Below are positions 51,230-59,754 of a stretch of 64,000 nucleotides of DNA, one piece after another. Position numbers and translations under genes: made by a program. The notes under the pieces are model-generated. The model was given only the letters and a program-made list of their open reading frames with translations. It was not told the DNA's origin and did no database searches. This DNA is from Halapricum salinum (lineage in GTDB: Archaea > Halobacteriota > Halobacteria > Halobacteriales > Haloarculaceae): assembly GCF_004799665.1 (NCBI RefSeq), contig NZ_CP031310.1:364887-428886 (forward strand), given 5' to 3'. Every line of letters begins with the position of its first letter. Position 1 is the stretch's first letter.

Positions 51230-52555
51230 ATGGGATCCGAGACGGACACGCGCGTCCTGACGCTGGCGTTCGCGCGGATGGCCGACGCCATCGGCAACTC
51301 CTTTCTGATCATCGTCCTCCCGCTGTACATCGCAAGCGGCGAGATCTCGCTGGCGGGTATCGCCGGCACCGAGATCTCGGTGCCAGCCATTGCCGGCACC
51401 GATCCTCCCGGATTCGTCTTGCAAGAGGAGACGCTGATCGGGATCGTCCTCTCGCTCTTTGGGCTGCTCAACAGCTTCGGCCAGCCGTTCACGGGTCGGT
51501 GGTCCGATCGGACCGGCCGACGACGGGCGTTCGTCCTCGGTGGGCTCGTGTTGTTCGGGATCGGCAGCGCGGCCTATCCGCTCACGTCGACGTACTGGTC
51601 AGTCCTCGGCGCGCGGGCGCTCCAGGGCGTCGGCGCTGCCTTCACCGTGCCGGCGACGGTCGCACTCATCAACGATTACGCCGCGAGCGACGCCGAACGC
51701 GGGGGTAACTTCGGCGTCTACAACACCTTCCGGCTGATCGGCTTCGGCTTCGGGCCGATCATCGCGGGGATCGTCGTCACCGGCGGACTCGCAGCCGAGG
51801 GCGTGGTCTCCTACGATCTGCTCGGCCAGGCAGTCTCGGGGTTCGACGCCGCCTTCGGGGTCGCCGTTCTCGGCGCGATCATCAGTTTCGCGCTCGTGCT
51901 GCTGTTCATCGAGGATCCGCCCGCCGCCGGAGAGGCCGCGAGCAAGGACCTCTCGATCGCGATTCGCGGCCCGGACGGCCGCGGACTCGACTCGGTGTTC
52001 GTCCTCGGGATCGGGACCTTTCTCATGGCGACGACGATCGCGCTCTTTGCGACGCTTGAGGGACCTATCCGCGCCCGACTCGACGAGACGACGTTCATGT
52101 TCAGCGTCCAGTTCGCCGCGGTCACGCTCGCGAACGTCGCTCTCCAGGTGCCGGTCGGCCGCGCCAGCGATCGCTACGGCCGCCGCCCGTTCGTCGTCGC
52201 CGGCTTCGCGCTGTTGATCCCCTCGGTGTTCGTCCAGGGCGTCGTCGTCGATCCCTGGTCGATGCTCGCGGCTCGATTTGTGCAGGGCATCGCGGTCGCG
52301 CTCGTGTTCGCGCCGTCGCTGGCGCTCGCCGGCGACATGGCGAGCGAACGCGGGTCGGGCACGACCCTGTCGGTGCTGACGATGGCGTTCGGGCTCGGCG
52401 TCGCCGCGGGACCACTGGCCTCGGGCATCCTCTACAATCTCGGGAGTTTCGAGACCCCGTTCTTCTTCGGGGCCGCGCTGAGCGCGCTCGCGTTCGTGCT
52501 CGTCTACTCCCAGGTCGAGGAGACGCTCGGTCAAGGAGCGACGACAGTCGAGTGA
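51230..52555 (+). CDS. Major facilitator superfamily transporter
   Basis: 441 residues with about 12 TM helices. The A-motif between TM2 and TM3 reads GQPFTGRWSDRTGRRRAFVL, and the equivalent in the second half is LQVPVGRASDRYGRRPFVVA. The loop after TM1 contains a near-perfect 10-residue duplication, EISLAGIAGT then EISVPAIAGT, coded by similar DNA. Sequence places it among drug/sugar-type MFS exporters but not to a substrate. It stands alone between the pseudokinase and a small membrane protein on the opposite strand. Confidence 0.9.
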   Translation: MGSETDTRVLTLAFARMADAIGNSFLIIVLPLYIASGEISLAGIAGTEISVPAIAGTDPPGFVLQEETLIGIVLSLFGLLNSFGQPFTGRWSDRTGRRRAFVLGGLVLFGIGSAAYPLTSTYWSVLGARALQGVGAAFTVPATVALINDYAASDAERGGNFGVYNTFRLIGFGFGPIIAGIVVTGGLAAEGVVSYDLLGQAVSGFDAAFGVAVLGAIISFALVLLFIEDPPAAGEAASKDLSIAIRGPDGRGLDSVFVLGIGTFLMATTIALFATLEGPIRARLDETTFMFSVQFAAVTLANVALQVPVGRASDRYGRRPFVVAGFALLIPSVFVQGVVVDPWSMLAARFVQGIAVALVFAPSLALAGDMASERGSGTTLSVLTMAFGLGVAAGPLASGILYNLGSFETPFFFGAALSALAFVLVYSQVEETLGQGATTVE

Positions 52556-52559
52556 GTGT

Positions 52560-52817
52560 TCAGACGCCCGAGAGCTGGATTCCCCTGGCGACGACGTAGA
52601 TCAGGACGACGCCAGTGCCGACTGCGAGGATCAATTGCCCGATGACGACGAACAGCAGTCCAAAGACGGTGCTTGAGGCGACGCCGAGCACGATCGGAAC
52701 CAGTCCCACGACCGCGAACAGGAGGATCAGTCCCAGCAGTGGGTACGCTTCCGTCCAGATCTGCTCGAAGTCGAACGTGCGCGTCTCGAGATCGACGAAC
52801 GGTGGGGAGGGCGACAT
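52560..52817 (-). CDS. Small two-helix membrane protein
   Basis: Eighty-five residues from ATG 52817. A 25-residue soluble N-tail (SPPFVDLETRTFDFEQIWTE) precedes two TM helices (AYPLLGLILLFAVVGLVPIV and FGLLFVVIGQLILAVGTGVV). No family is recognised. It follows dapE by 37 bp on the same strand, so it may be the last gene of the lysine operon, and ends 4 bp from the convergent MFS stop. Confidence 0.65.
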   Translation of the reverse strand: MSPSPPFVDLETRTFDFEQIWTEAYPLLGLILLFAVVGLVPIVLGVASSTVFGLLFVVIGQLILAVGTGVVLIYVVARGIQLSGV

Positions 52818-52854
52818 CGAGACACGTCTTCGAACACTCGCGACAAGTGTCTTT

Positions 52855-53940
52855 TCACTGGTGTCCGAGCAGCACTCGCAGCGTCTCTCTGAGGGCGTCG
52901 GCCGCCGCGTGCACGTCGGGCAAGCGGACGTACTCCCGGTCGCTGTGGGCGACTGCACCCTCCTCGTCGGCGAGTACCCCGGGGCCGAAGACGACGGTCG
53001 GCGCGTCCTGGGCGAAATATGAGGCTTCAGTCGCTGCTCCGAACGGGCGAACCTCGCCGCCGCTGGCGTCGGCGAGCGTGCGTACGAGCTCGGCGTCCGG
53101 GTCCGTATCGAAGGCCTCGAAGAAGGGCGTCTCGCGCTCGCTGAACGCGACCCGGAGATTCATCCCCTTCGGGAGCCACTGGTAGCAGTGCTCTTCCAGC
53201 CCCGCCCGGAATCCGTCGGCCGTCTCCGGCGGGACGCTTCGACGGTCGAAGGTGATCGTACACTCCGCGGGGACCTGATTCTTGACTTCGCCACCCTCGA
53301 TCATGGTGGGGGTGAGCGTCGGCCATCCTAACTGTGAGTGCTCGCCCGGCCCCGCCTTCTCGTCGTAGGTCTCCATGGCCTGCATGATCGGGCCGGCGGC
53401 GCGGACGGCGTTCTGCCCACTCGACGGCTCGGCGGCGTGAGCGCTCGTTCCAGTGACCGTCACAGTCCCGTCGAAACGGCCTTTGGCCGCGGTGCAAACA
53501 TCCAAGCCAGTGGGCTCGCCCACGATGTACCCGTCCGCGGAAAGCGTCTTGCGGAGGTGAGCCGCGCCAGTGGAGTCGGTCTCTTCGTCGGGCGTGATCG
53601 CGAGCGTGAGCGTTCCACGCTCGGGTTCGACCTCGAAGAAGGCCGCCAGGAGCGCCGCCAGCGGGCCCTTCGCGTCACACGACCCCCTCCCGCTGACGAC
53701 CTCGCCGTCGCGGTCGTAGGGGACGTGCGGCGGGACGGTATCGATGTGCGTATTGAGGACGAGATGCGGTCCCTCCCGCCCACTCTCGCGGATCGCGAGA
53801 ACGTTGCCCGCCCCGTCCACAGTCGGCTCGAAATGCTCTCCTTCGAGGGTCTCGACCAGCAGCGACCGCATCTCCGCGACAGAGTCGTGCGAGGGGGTGC
53901 TGACGGCTCGCTCGTGGAAGGATTCGATGTCGAAGGGCAT
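52855..53940 (-). CDS. dapE: Succinyl-diaminopimelate desuccinylase-type M20 peptidase
   Basis: 361 residues from ATG 53940 (GTG 53946 overlaps the dapF stop as GTGA and is possible). M20-family di-zinc amidohydrolase: VLNTHIDTVPPHVPYDRDGE, SGRGSCDAKGPLAALLAAFF and ITPDEETDSTGAAHLRKTLS carry the zinc ligands and the catalytic Glu-Glu pair. Position at the end of dapA-dapB-dapD/lysA-dapF supports DapE, hydrolysing N-succinyl-LL-DAP. M20 enzymes are similar to each other, so context decides the name. Confidence 0.88.
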   Translation of the reverse strand: MPFDIESFHERAVSTPSHDSVAEMRSLLVETLEGEHFEPTVDGAGNVLAIRESGREGPHLVLNTHIDTVPPHVPYDRDGEVVSGRGSCDAKGPLAALLAAFFEVEPERGTLTLAITPDEETDSTGAAHLRKTLSADGYIVGEPTGLDVCTAAKGRFDGTVTVTGTSAHAAEPSSGQNAVRAAGPIMQAMETYDEKAGPGEHSQLGWPTLTPTMIEGGEVKNQVPAECTITFDRRSVPPETADGFRAGLEEHCYQWLPKGMNLRVAFSERETPFFEAFDTDPDAELVRTLADASGGEVRPFGAATEASYFAQDAPTVVFGPGVLADEEGAVAHSDREYVRLPDVHAAADALRETLRVLLGHQ

Positions 53941-53942
53941 GG

Positions 53943-54803
53943 TCACTCAGCGAGGATTCCGTCTGCGGGGACAGTTGTCTCGAACTCGCGTTCGACCGGA
54001 CCTTGCAGTGTCGCACCGTCGGCAGTGCGAGTGACGACGAGGCGGCCGCCCGGCGGATGGACGGCGACGGCCTGGTCGGTCCTGACACGGTCGAGTTCGT
54101 GGGCGGCGGCGACGATAGCGACAGCGCCAGTCCCGCAGGAGCGGGTCTCGCCCTCGACCCCGCGCTCGAAGGTGCGCTGGTCGTATCCCGTGACGGGGCC
54201 GGCCTCGCGTTCGGAAGCTAGGGTGACGTTGGCACCCTCGGGGAAGACGTCGGCGTGGCGAACCGCGGGGGCGACGGCGTCGAGGTCGAGGGCGGCGACG
54301 TTCTCGACGAACGCGACGGCGTGGGGGACGCCAGTGTTCACGGCCGTCACAGTGAGGCCCTCGATCTCGGTCTCGATCAGCGGTTCGTCTAGCGTCGTCG
54401 GCACCTGTTCAGGATCGAGCGTGGGTTTGCTCATCTCGACGGTGACGCCTTCCTGGCCGACGTGAGCCGGGTACTCCCCAGCAGGCGTCTCGATCACGAA
54501 CTCGCGAGAGCCGGTCCGGGCGGCCGCCCAGGTCGCGACGACCCGGGCGCCGTTGCCACACATGTCCGCGATCGAGCCGTCGGGCTGGACGAGCGTCATC
54601 TCGACTCGCGGTGGGGTGGCCTCGGTGTCGAGAGAGAGAAAGAGCACGCCGTCGGCACCGACACGCTCGCCGCCTGGGTGATCGAGCCCGGTCTCACGAT
54701 CGCAGAGCCGGCTCGCAAACGCCACCCGGTCTTCGACGGATGCGTCGGCCTCGACCACGACGAAGTCGTTCCCGGTGCCGTGGTACTTCTCGATGGAGAT
54801 CAT
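53943..54803 (-). CDS. dapF: Diaminopimelate epimerase
   Basis: 286 residues. DapF inverts LL-DAP to meso-DAP with two cysteines: the first lies in the DMCGNGARVVATWAAARTGS motif, and the second in GETRSCGTGAVAIVAAAHEL. EKYHGTGNDFVVVEADASVE begins the protein and the two mirrored halves are complete. The gene overlaps lysA by ATGA and is followed by dapE, so the last three lysine steps are co-translated. Confidence 0.96.
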   Translation of the reverse strand: MISIEKYHGTGNDFVVVEADASVEDRVAFASRLCDRETGLDHPGGERVGADGVLFLSLDTEATPPRVEMTLVQPDGSIADMCGNGARVVATWAAARTGSREFVIETPAGEYPAHVGQEGVTVEMSKPTLDPEQVPTTLDEPLIETEIEGLTVTAVNTGVPHAVAFVENVAALDLDAVAPAVRHADVFPEGANVTLASEREAGPVTGYDQRTFERGVEGETRSCGTGAVAIVAAAHELDRVRTDQAVAVHPPGGRLVVTRTADGATLQGPVEREFETTVPADGILAE

Positions 54804-56050
54804 TGCTGTCCCTCTAGTCGGGTCAGGTCCGAAAGGGTTTCGCGTTCGACCGCGACGCTCGTCTCACCTGTGCCATCGAGGGAAACGACTGCCGGACGGG
54901 GTCGGGAGTTGTACGTGCTCGCCATCTCGTAGCCGTACGCGCCGGCGTTTCCGATCGCGAACACGTCCCTGCATTCGGGGCGGGGAAGCCGGCGGTCCCG
55001 GCCGAGGACGTCTGCCGTCTCACAGATCGGGCCGGCGACCATCGCCGTGACCTCGTCGCGGTCGTCCGCGTCGTCGGCGAGCGAGCGAATCTCGTGGTAG
55101 GCGTCGTACATCGCCGGGCGCAACAGGGTCGTCATCCCGGCGTCGACGCCGACGACAGTGGTCTCGGGCGTGGGCTTGACCGTATTGACCGTCGTCAGGA
55201 GGACGCCCGCGTCAGCGACGACGTAGCGGCCGGGTTCGATTCCCAACTGAGCGTCGAGATCGCCCGCCGCGTCGCGTGTCGCTTCGGCGACCGCGTCGAG
55301 GTCGAGCGGGTCTTGTTCGGGGTGGTAGGGCACACCGAGACCACCGCCGACGTTCAGAAAGTCCAGGTCGTGATCGAGGTCCCGGGCGAGGTCGCCCATC
55401 CGCGCGACGAGTTCGCGGTGAGCCGCGAGGTCGTCCTCGCCGTGGATACCGCTGCCGGCGTGGGCATGCAACCCCACGAGGTCGTAGCCGCGCTCGACGA
55501 TCTCGTCGGCGAGGTCCGGGACGCGGTCGTAGGGGACGCCGAACTTCGGCGCGTCGCCGGTCGTGACCTTCGCGTGGTGGCCTGCACCGACGCCCGGGTT
55601 CACGCGGATCGCGAGCGGGCCGGCGTAGTCGCGCTCGACCAGGGCGTCGAGCGTGTCGACCGCGCCGATGGTGACCACGAGGTCGATTTCGGGATGGGCC
55701 TCGTGAAGCGCGACGACGTGATCGAGGTCCTCGCTCGGGGGATTGACGGCGGTGTAGCGCACAGTCGAGAATCCGGCGTCGACCGCTCGCTGGACCTCGC
55801 CGGCGGAAGCGCACTCGGCGTCGAGGCCCGCGTCTTCGACGGTTTCGAGGGTCCGTCGGACGGTGTTGGCCTTGACGGCGTAGCTGACGTGTTCGTCGTG
55901 GAAGGCGGTCTGGAGATTGGCGACGTTCTCCCGGACGCGCCCCTGGTCGAGGACGTACAGGGGGGTGTCGTATTCGGCGGCGAGGTCGCGTAACTGAGCT
56001 GGGTCCCAGTCTGCGAGGCGGCGGATCGGCGGCGGGTCCTCGGTTGTCAT
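54800..56050 (-). CDS. lysA: Diaminopimelate decarboxylase
   Basis: 416 residues from ATG 56050. PLP enzyme of fold type III that decarboxylates meso-DAP to lysine. The PLP lysine is in HVSYAVKANTVRRTLETVED, the glycine-rich phosphate loop in NVGGGLGVPYHPEQDP, the EPGRYVVADAG segment binds the cofactor, and the active-site Cys from the partner subunit is in VAGPICETADVLGRD, followed by NAGAYGYEMASTYNSRPRPA. The gene overlaps dapF and follows a long gene-free gap after dapD. An ATG at 56080 adds ten residues. Confidence 0.96.
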   Translation of the reverse strand: MTTEDPPPIRRLADWDPAQLRDLAAEYDTPLYVLDQGRVRENVANLQTAFHDEHVSYAVKANTVRRTLETVEDAGLDAECASAGEVQRAVDAGFSTVRYTAVNPPSEDLDHVVALHEAHPEIDLVVTIGAVDTLDALVERDYAGPLAIRVNPGVGAGHHAKVTTGDAPKFGVPYDRVPDLADEIVERGYDLVGLHAHAGSGIHGEDDLAAHRELVARMGDLARDLDHDLDFLNVGGGLGVPYHPEQDPLDLDAVAEATRDAAGDLDAQLGIEPGRYVVADAGVLLTTVNTVKPTPETTVVGVDAGMTTLLRPAMYDAYHEIRSLADDADDRDEVTAMVAGPICETADVLGRDRRLPRPECRDVFAIGNAGAYGYEMASTYNSRPRPAVVSLDGTGETSVAVERETLSDLTRLEGQQ

Positions 56051-56306
56051 TGCTACTGTGTGGGTGCTACGCTGGTTCAATGTTTTTGGTTGCTAGGAAC
56101 TGTGACTACTGGACATGATTTCTCTCTCTTCGAAGGCCCGCACCACGCTCGCTAGCAACTGAAACTGCCGGAGAAACCTCATCCTCGAAAGCCCTCACCG
56201 CGCTCGCGGTCGCTACGCGGCATATCCTCGGTCGCTACGCTCCCTCGGATAGGGGCCGACGTAGCGACTACATAAACGCGAGCGCGGTTCGCCCTTTCAG
56301 TCCACC

Positions 56307-56356
56307 AGGAGAGCAAGCTCTCCTGAGCCCTCGTTCGCTCCGCTCACGAGGACGCC
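56307..56356. repeat. Twin-hairpin element, copy 1
   Basis: Hairpin 1: AGGAGAGC/GCTCTCCT with loop AA (56307-56324). Linker GAGC. Hairpin 2: CCTCGT/ACGAGG with an 11-nt loop TCGCTCCGCTC (56329-56351), followed by ACGCC. A second copy 105 bp downstream has the same loops, linker and tail but other stem bases that still pair, which points to conservation of the fold. Confidence 0.75.
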
Positions 56357-56411
56357 AGGTACCGCAACCGCAATGTCGTAGCCCCATACCTCCCCGGTCG
56401 CGACTATCGTC

Positions 56412-56461
56412 GCGAGAGCTTGCTCTCGCGAGCCCTGCGTCGCTTCGCTCCGCAGGACGCC
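56412..56461. repeat. Twin-hairpin element, copy 2
   Basis: Hairpin 1: GCGAGAGC/GCTCTCGC with loop TT (56412-56429, plus one outer pair). Linker GAGC. Hairpin 2: CCTGCG/CGCAGG with loop TCGCTTCGCTC (56434-56456), then ACGCC. Compared with copy 1, two pairs in stem 1 and three in stem 2 have changed on both sides at once; the single-stranded parts are nearly identical. Confidence 0.75.
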
Positions 56462-56700
56462 GCGACACGCTTCCTGACCGCCCAACCGTGGCCGGGAGCG
56501 AGTGTCGCGGCGACAGCGAGACGCGACCGAAGGGAGCGTCTCGATTGCGAACGGCGAAGCCGTGAGCGAGGGGAGTCGCTCTGTCGGCTCTATCCGAACG
56601 AGCGGTGCGAGGGCGACCACCGGGAGCCCTCGCTGTGGAACGGCGAACGGAGTGAGCCGTGGAACGAAGTGAGTGAGGATATCCGACAGAGCGGCCGCCA

Positions 56701-56865
56701 GCGAGGGGAGGGCTTTCGAGAAGATGGTGCCAGCGATAGCAACAGCTCTTAGCCAGCGAGGGGAGGGCTTTCGAGAAGATGGTGCCAGCGATAGCAACAG
56801 CTCTTAGCCAGCGAGGGGAGGGCTTTCGAGAAGATGGTGCCAGCGATAGCAACAAATCATAGCCA
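56701..56865. repeat. Three tandem 55-bp direct repeats
   Basis: Units start at 56701, 56756 and 56811, each beginning GCGAGGGGAGGGCTTTCGAG and carrying ATGGTGCCAGCGATAGCAAC. The first two are identical; the third differs at its end (AAATCAT instead of GCTCTT). A decayed fourth start lies near 56866. The period is not a multiple of three and there are no unique spacers, so it is neither coding nor CRISPR. Confidence 0.9.
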
Positions 56866-56925
56866 GCGAGACAAGGGCTCTCCCTGCGTGTCCTCTCCAG
56901 CAGTCAGAAGTGCTAGCCAGTCCGA

Positions 56926-57759
56926 TTAATTATCTCGCAGAATATCCTCTTTCTCCGAGGCCTCCAGCGTCTCCTCTTCGACGTGAGTCGCCACGACGGC
57001 AGGCTTGAACGCGCCACCATCAAAGAGGTCGTGCTCGCCCACCGAGGACTCGACGAAACGAGTGAAGGCACGCCGGTCAGCAGGCAGCTCGCCGAAGATG
57101 ACTTCCTCCTCGACCAGATCGTAGACCGGAATTCGCGGCGTCAGCAGCGTGTTCTCACCCACGATCGAATTCTCTCCCACGCGGAACCCACTGGTCACGC
57201 GACAGCCGGCGCCCAGCGAGACGTTGTCCTCGACGATGACGGGGTCGTCCTCGACGGGTTCGAGGACGCCGCCGATCAGCGTGTTTGCGCCGAGTTTGAC
57301 GTTTGCGCCGATCTGGGCACACGAACCGACAGTGTCACACGAATCCACAAGCGTCCCGTCGCCGACGTGCGCACCGATGTTGACGAAGGAAGGACTCATC
57401 ATGATGGCGTCGCTGCCCACGTAGGCACCGCGACGAATGACGGTCCCATCAGGTGTATTTCGGGTCCCGCGATGGCCCAAATCCCCGGTCGCGCGCAACG
57501 GGAGCACGTCGTGGTAGGTGACGCCGCCGTACTCGCGGGCCTCGGTCTCGCGCAGGCCGAAATTGAGGAGGATTCCCTGCTTGACCCACTCGTTGACGAC
57601 CCAGTCCTCGCCGTCGGGTTCGGCCGCGCGGATCTCGCCGGCCTCCAGGGCTTCGAGGAAGCGTTCGAGGACTGCGCGGTCGTCCTGGTCGGTGTCGGCG
57701 GCGGTCAGACCGTCGTCGTAGCGCTGCCACAGGTCCGCAACGTCGGATTCGAGACTCAT
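56926..57759 (-). CDS. dapD: Tetrahydrodipicolinate N-succinyltransferase
   Basis: 277 residues. DapD succinylates tetrahydrodipicolinate with succinyl-CoA. The N-domain (about 1-90) includes NEWVKQGILLNFGLRETEAR, and the left-handed beta-helix of hexapeptide repeats follows (VIRRGAYVGSDAIMMSPSFV, VDSCDTVGSCAQIGANVKLG, VIVEDNVSLGAGCRVTSGFR). Residues of the SSVGEHDLFD region and the C-terminal helix match the family. The gene lies 60 bp after dapB and is followed by the gene-free gap. Its presence marks the succinylase branch, in line with a dapE. Confidence 0.95.
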   Translation of the reverse strand: MSLESDVADLWQRYDDGLTAADTDQDDRAVLERFLEALEAGEIRAAEPDGEDWVVNEWVKQGILLNFGLRETEAREYGGVTYHDVLPLRATGDLGHRGTRNTPDGTVIRRGAYVGSDAIMMSPSFVNIGAHVGDGTLVDSCDTVGSCAQIGANVKLGANTLIGGVLEPVEDDPVIVEDNVSLGAGCRVTSGFRVGENSIVGENTLLTPRIPVYDLVEEEVIFGELPADRRAFTRFVESSVGEHDLFDGGAFKPAVVATHVEEETLEASEKEDILRDN

Positions 57760-57819
57760 TACTGCGTGCTGGAACCTCGGACGCTATTACGCTTCGGAAA
57801 TAGCCTCGGCAGGATCGAC

Positions 57820-58584
57820 TCAGCTGTCGATCACGTCGGCGAACTCGTACCACCCAGGGTCCTGATCAGAGAGCCAGACTGCAGCGTCGATCGCTCCCGC
57901 CGCGAAGACGCCCCGGTCCTCCGCGCGGTGGGTGAGCGTCACGGCTTCGTCGTTGCCGGCGAGCATGATCTCGTGCTCGCCGCGGATATCACCCGCCCGC
58001 CGGACGTGGACGCCCACCTCGCCGGCCTCGCGGGGCTGGAGCCCCTCGCGACCGTACACTTCCTCGAAGTCCTCGCCGCGGGCGTCTTCGATCTCCTCGA
58101 GAATCGTGTTGGCGGTCCCGCTCGGGGCGTCACGCTTCCCGTTGTGATGGGTCTCGGTCACTTCGATGTCGTAGCCCGGCAACGCTTCGACGGCCGCAGA
58201 GACCGTCCGGAGGAGCGCCTGGATCCCGCGGGCGAAGTTCGTCGCCTTCAGCACGGGGATCTGCTCGCTGGCCGCGGCGACGGTCTCGAACTGGAGGTCG
58301 TCGTGACCAGTAGTCCCGGTCACCAGCGGGACGCCAGCGTCCGCACAATCGGTCGCGAACTCGATGGCTGCGTCGGGAACAGTAAAATCGATCACGGCGT
58401 CGGGTTCGTGACTATCGAGCAGGTCCGCGAACGCGGCCGGCTTGTACACCGGGACGCCCTGCACGTCCTCGACGTCCGCGGCGTCGATGCCGAACGCAAC
58501 CTCGACGTCCTCGCGCCCTGCCGCGGTCTCGATGACGGCCTCGCCCATCCGGCCGGCCGCGCCAGTCACACCGAGGCGGATCAT
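57820..58584 (-). CDS. dapB: 4-hydroxy-tetrahydrodipicolinate reductase
   Basis: 254 residues. NAD(P)H reductase of the second common step of lysine synthesis. IRLGVTGAAGRMGEAVIETA holds the nucleotide-binding loop; PLVTGTTGHDDLQFETVAAA and PVLKATNFARGIQALLRTVS follow, with ETHHNGKRDAPSGTA as the dipicolinate-binding signature. It starts inside the dapA stop (ATGA overlap) and lies 60 bp before dapD. Confidence 0.97.
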   Translation of the reverse strand: MIRLGVTGAAGRMGEAVIETAAGREDVEVAFGIDAADVEDVQGVPVYKPAAFADLLDSHEPDAVIDFTVPDAAIEFATDCADAGVPLVTGTTGHDDLQFETVAAASEQIPVLKATNFARGIQALLRTVSAAVEALPGYDIEVTETHHNGKRDAPSGTANTILEEIEDARGEDFEEVYGREGLQPREAGEVGVHVRRAGDIRGEHEIMLAGNDEAVTLTHRAEDRGVFAAGAIDAAVWLSDQDPGWYEFADVIDS

Positions 58585-59501
58585 CGCTCGACCTCCGCGT
58601 ACTCGTCTTCCAGATCTTCCTCGGCCAGGCGAGCCAGTTCGGCCTGCAGGGCGTCCCGATGCTCCTCGGAGAGTCGGGTCAGCGGCGAGCGCACGGAGGG
58701 TCGGCCGTGACCGCGGACGGCCATGGCTTCCTTGATGGGGATGGGATTGGTCTCCACGAAGAGGAGGCGGGTCAGTGGCCCGAGTTCGTGGTGAAGCCGG
58801 CGCGCGAACTGGTAATCGCCAGATAGCGCTGCCCCGACCATCGCACAGGTCCGTTCGGGTTCGACGTTGGCGACCACGGAGATACAGCCGTCCGCACCGA
58901 TCGAAAGTAAGGGGAGAGTCATCCCGTCGTCGCCCGACAGCACCGCAAAGGCCTCGTCCTGCGTTCGCTCGATGATCTCGCTGATCTGGCCGACGTCGCC
59001 GCTGGCAGCCTTGAAGCCCGCGATGTTGGGATGGCTCGCGAGTTCGACGGCGGTGTCCGGATCGATGTTCCGGCCCGTACGCGAGGGGACGTTGTAGACG
59101 ATCTGCGGGCAGTCGACCTCGTCGGCGATCGTCCGGTAGTGCTCGAGGAGGCCCTGCTGTTCGGGCTTGTTGTAGTACGGCGAGATCAGCAGGAGCGCGT
59201 CAGCGCCCGCGTCCGCGGCGCGCTGGGAGAGTTCCAGGGCTTCGCGGGTGTTGTTCGAGCCAGTCCCAGCGATCACGGGCACGTCGTCGACGGCGTCGAT
59301 GACCGCTTCGACGACCTCGACGTGTTCGTCGTGGGTGAGCGTCGCCGACTCACCGGTCGAGCCGACGGGGACGAGCCCGTCGACGCCAGCGGATTCGAGG
59401 CGCTGGGCGTCCGTTCGGAGTTGTTCGAAGTCGATGCTGCCGTCGGTCTCGAAGGGCGTCACCATCGCGGGGTAGACGCCCTCGAAGAGATGTGTCGTCA
59501 T
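58581..59501 (-). CDS. dapA: 4-hydroxy-tetrahydrodipicolinate synthase
   Basis: 306 residues. DapA condenses pyruvate with aspartate semialdehyde. The TIM barrel starts GVYPAMVTPFETDGSIDFEQ. PVGSTGESATLTHDEHVEVV has the conserved Thr pair, PYYNKPEQQGLLEHYRTIAD the catalytic Tyr, IVYNVPSRTGRNIDPDTAVE follows, and NIAGFKAASGDVGQISEIIE has the Schiff-base lysine. It is the first gene of the dapABD group; TTTTAATA on the minus strand near 59537-59545 is a likely promoter. Confidence 0.96.
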   Translation of the reverse strand: MTTHLFEGVYPAMVTPFETDGSIDFEQLRTDAQRLESAGVDGLVPVGSTGESATLTHDEHVEVVEAVIDAVDDVPVIAGTGSNNTREALELSQRAADAGADALLLISPYYNKPEQQGLLEHYRTIADEVDCPQIVYNVPSRTGRNIDPDTAVELASHPNIAGFKAASGDVGQISEIIERTQDEAFAVLSGDDGMTLPLLSIGADGCISVVANVEPERTCAMVGAALSGDYQFARRLHHELGPLTRLLFVETNPIPIKEAMAVRGHGRPSVRSPLTRLSEEHRDALQAELARLAEEDLEDEYAEVER

Positions 59502-59536
59502 GGTTGTCGTGAGTTATCGGGGTTGTTCGCACGCGA

Positions 59537-59545
59537 GCTATTAAA
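59537..59545 (-). promoter_or_regulatory. TATA box of the lysine operon (dapA)
   Basis: On the minus strand TGTTTTAATAG lies about 36-44 bp before ATG 59501, the only AT-rich patch in the gap, so a short 5' leader is expected. Confidence 0.5.
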
Positions 59546-59754
59546 ACAGAACCGACCCGGGACGGGACGCCACCCCGCCGCGAGTCACGACTCGCGTTTG
59601 CGTTTCGAGACCGCCGTCTCACCGGCCACTGGATTCCAGGTACTCGCGGCGAGACGGCTCATACCTGTGTGAGCGGCGCTGAGAAACTTAGCAATTGTGT
59701 GTCGCGCGTGGACAGGGGACATGGTTTTGTCGATCCGGCCCAGAGATACTGCGC

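Larger units (their letters stand above)
56051..56925. other. 875-bp gene-free, hairpin-rich insertion in the lysine operon
   Basis: No supported gene lies between lysA and dapD, although the flanking genes are otherwise packed or overlapping. The stretch contains two copies of a twin-hairpin element (56307-56356, 56412-56461), an 11-bp distant inverted repeat CGCTCTGTCGG/CCGACAGAGCG (56577-56587 and 56681-56691), many short GC-rich palindromes such as TCGCTACGC blocks, and three perfect-length 55-bp tandem repeats (56701-56865). Reading frames across it are low-complexity and driven by the repeats. It may carry the lysA promoter. Confidence 0.75.

Noticed and set aside
56268-56855. Minus-strand reading frames (up to 195 codons) across the lysine operon gap
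   Set aside because: They exist because of the 55-bp repeats and palindromes, giving a repeated low-complexity peptide; period 55 also shifts frame between units.
56701-56865. CRISPR array
   Set aside because: The 55-bp units are directly joined with no unique spacers and there are no cas genes; it is a plain tandem repeat.
59585-59662. 25-codon minus-strand ORF (MSRLAASTWNPVAGETAVSK...) upstream of dapA
   Set aside because: It lies before the dapA TATA box, so it would not be a leader peptide on the dapA mRNA; too short and without homology to support.
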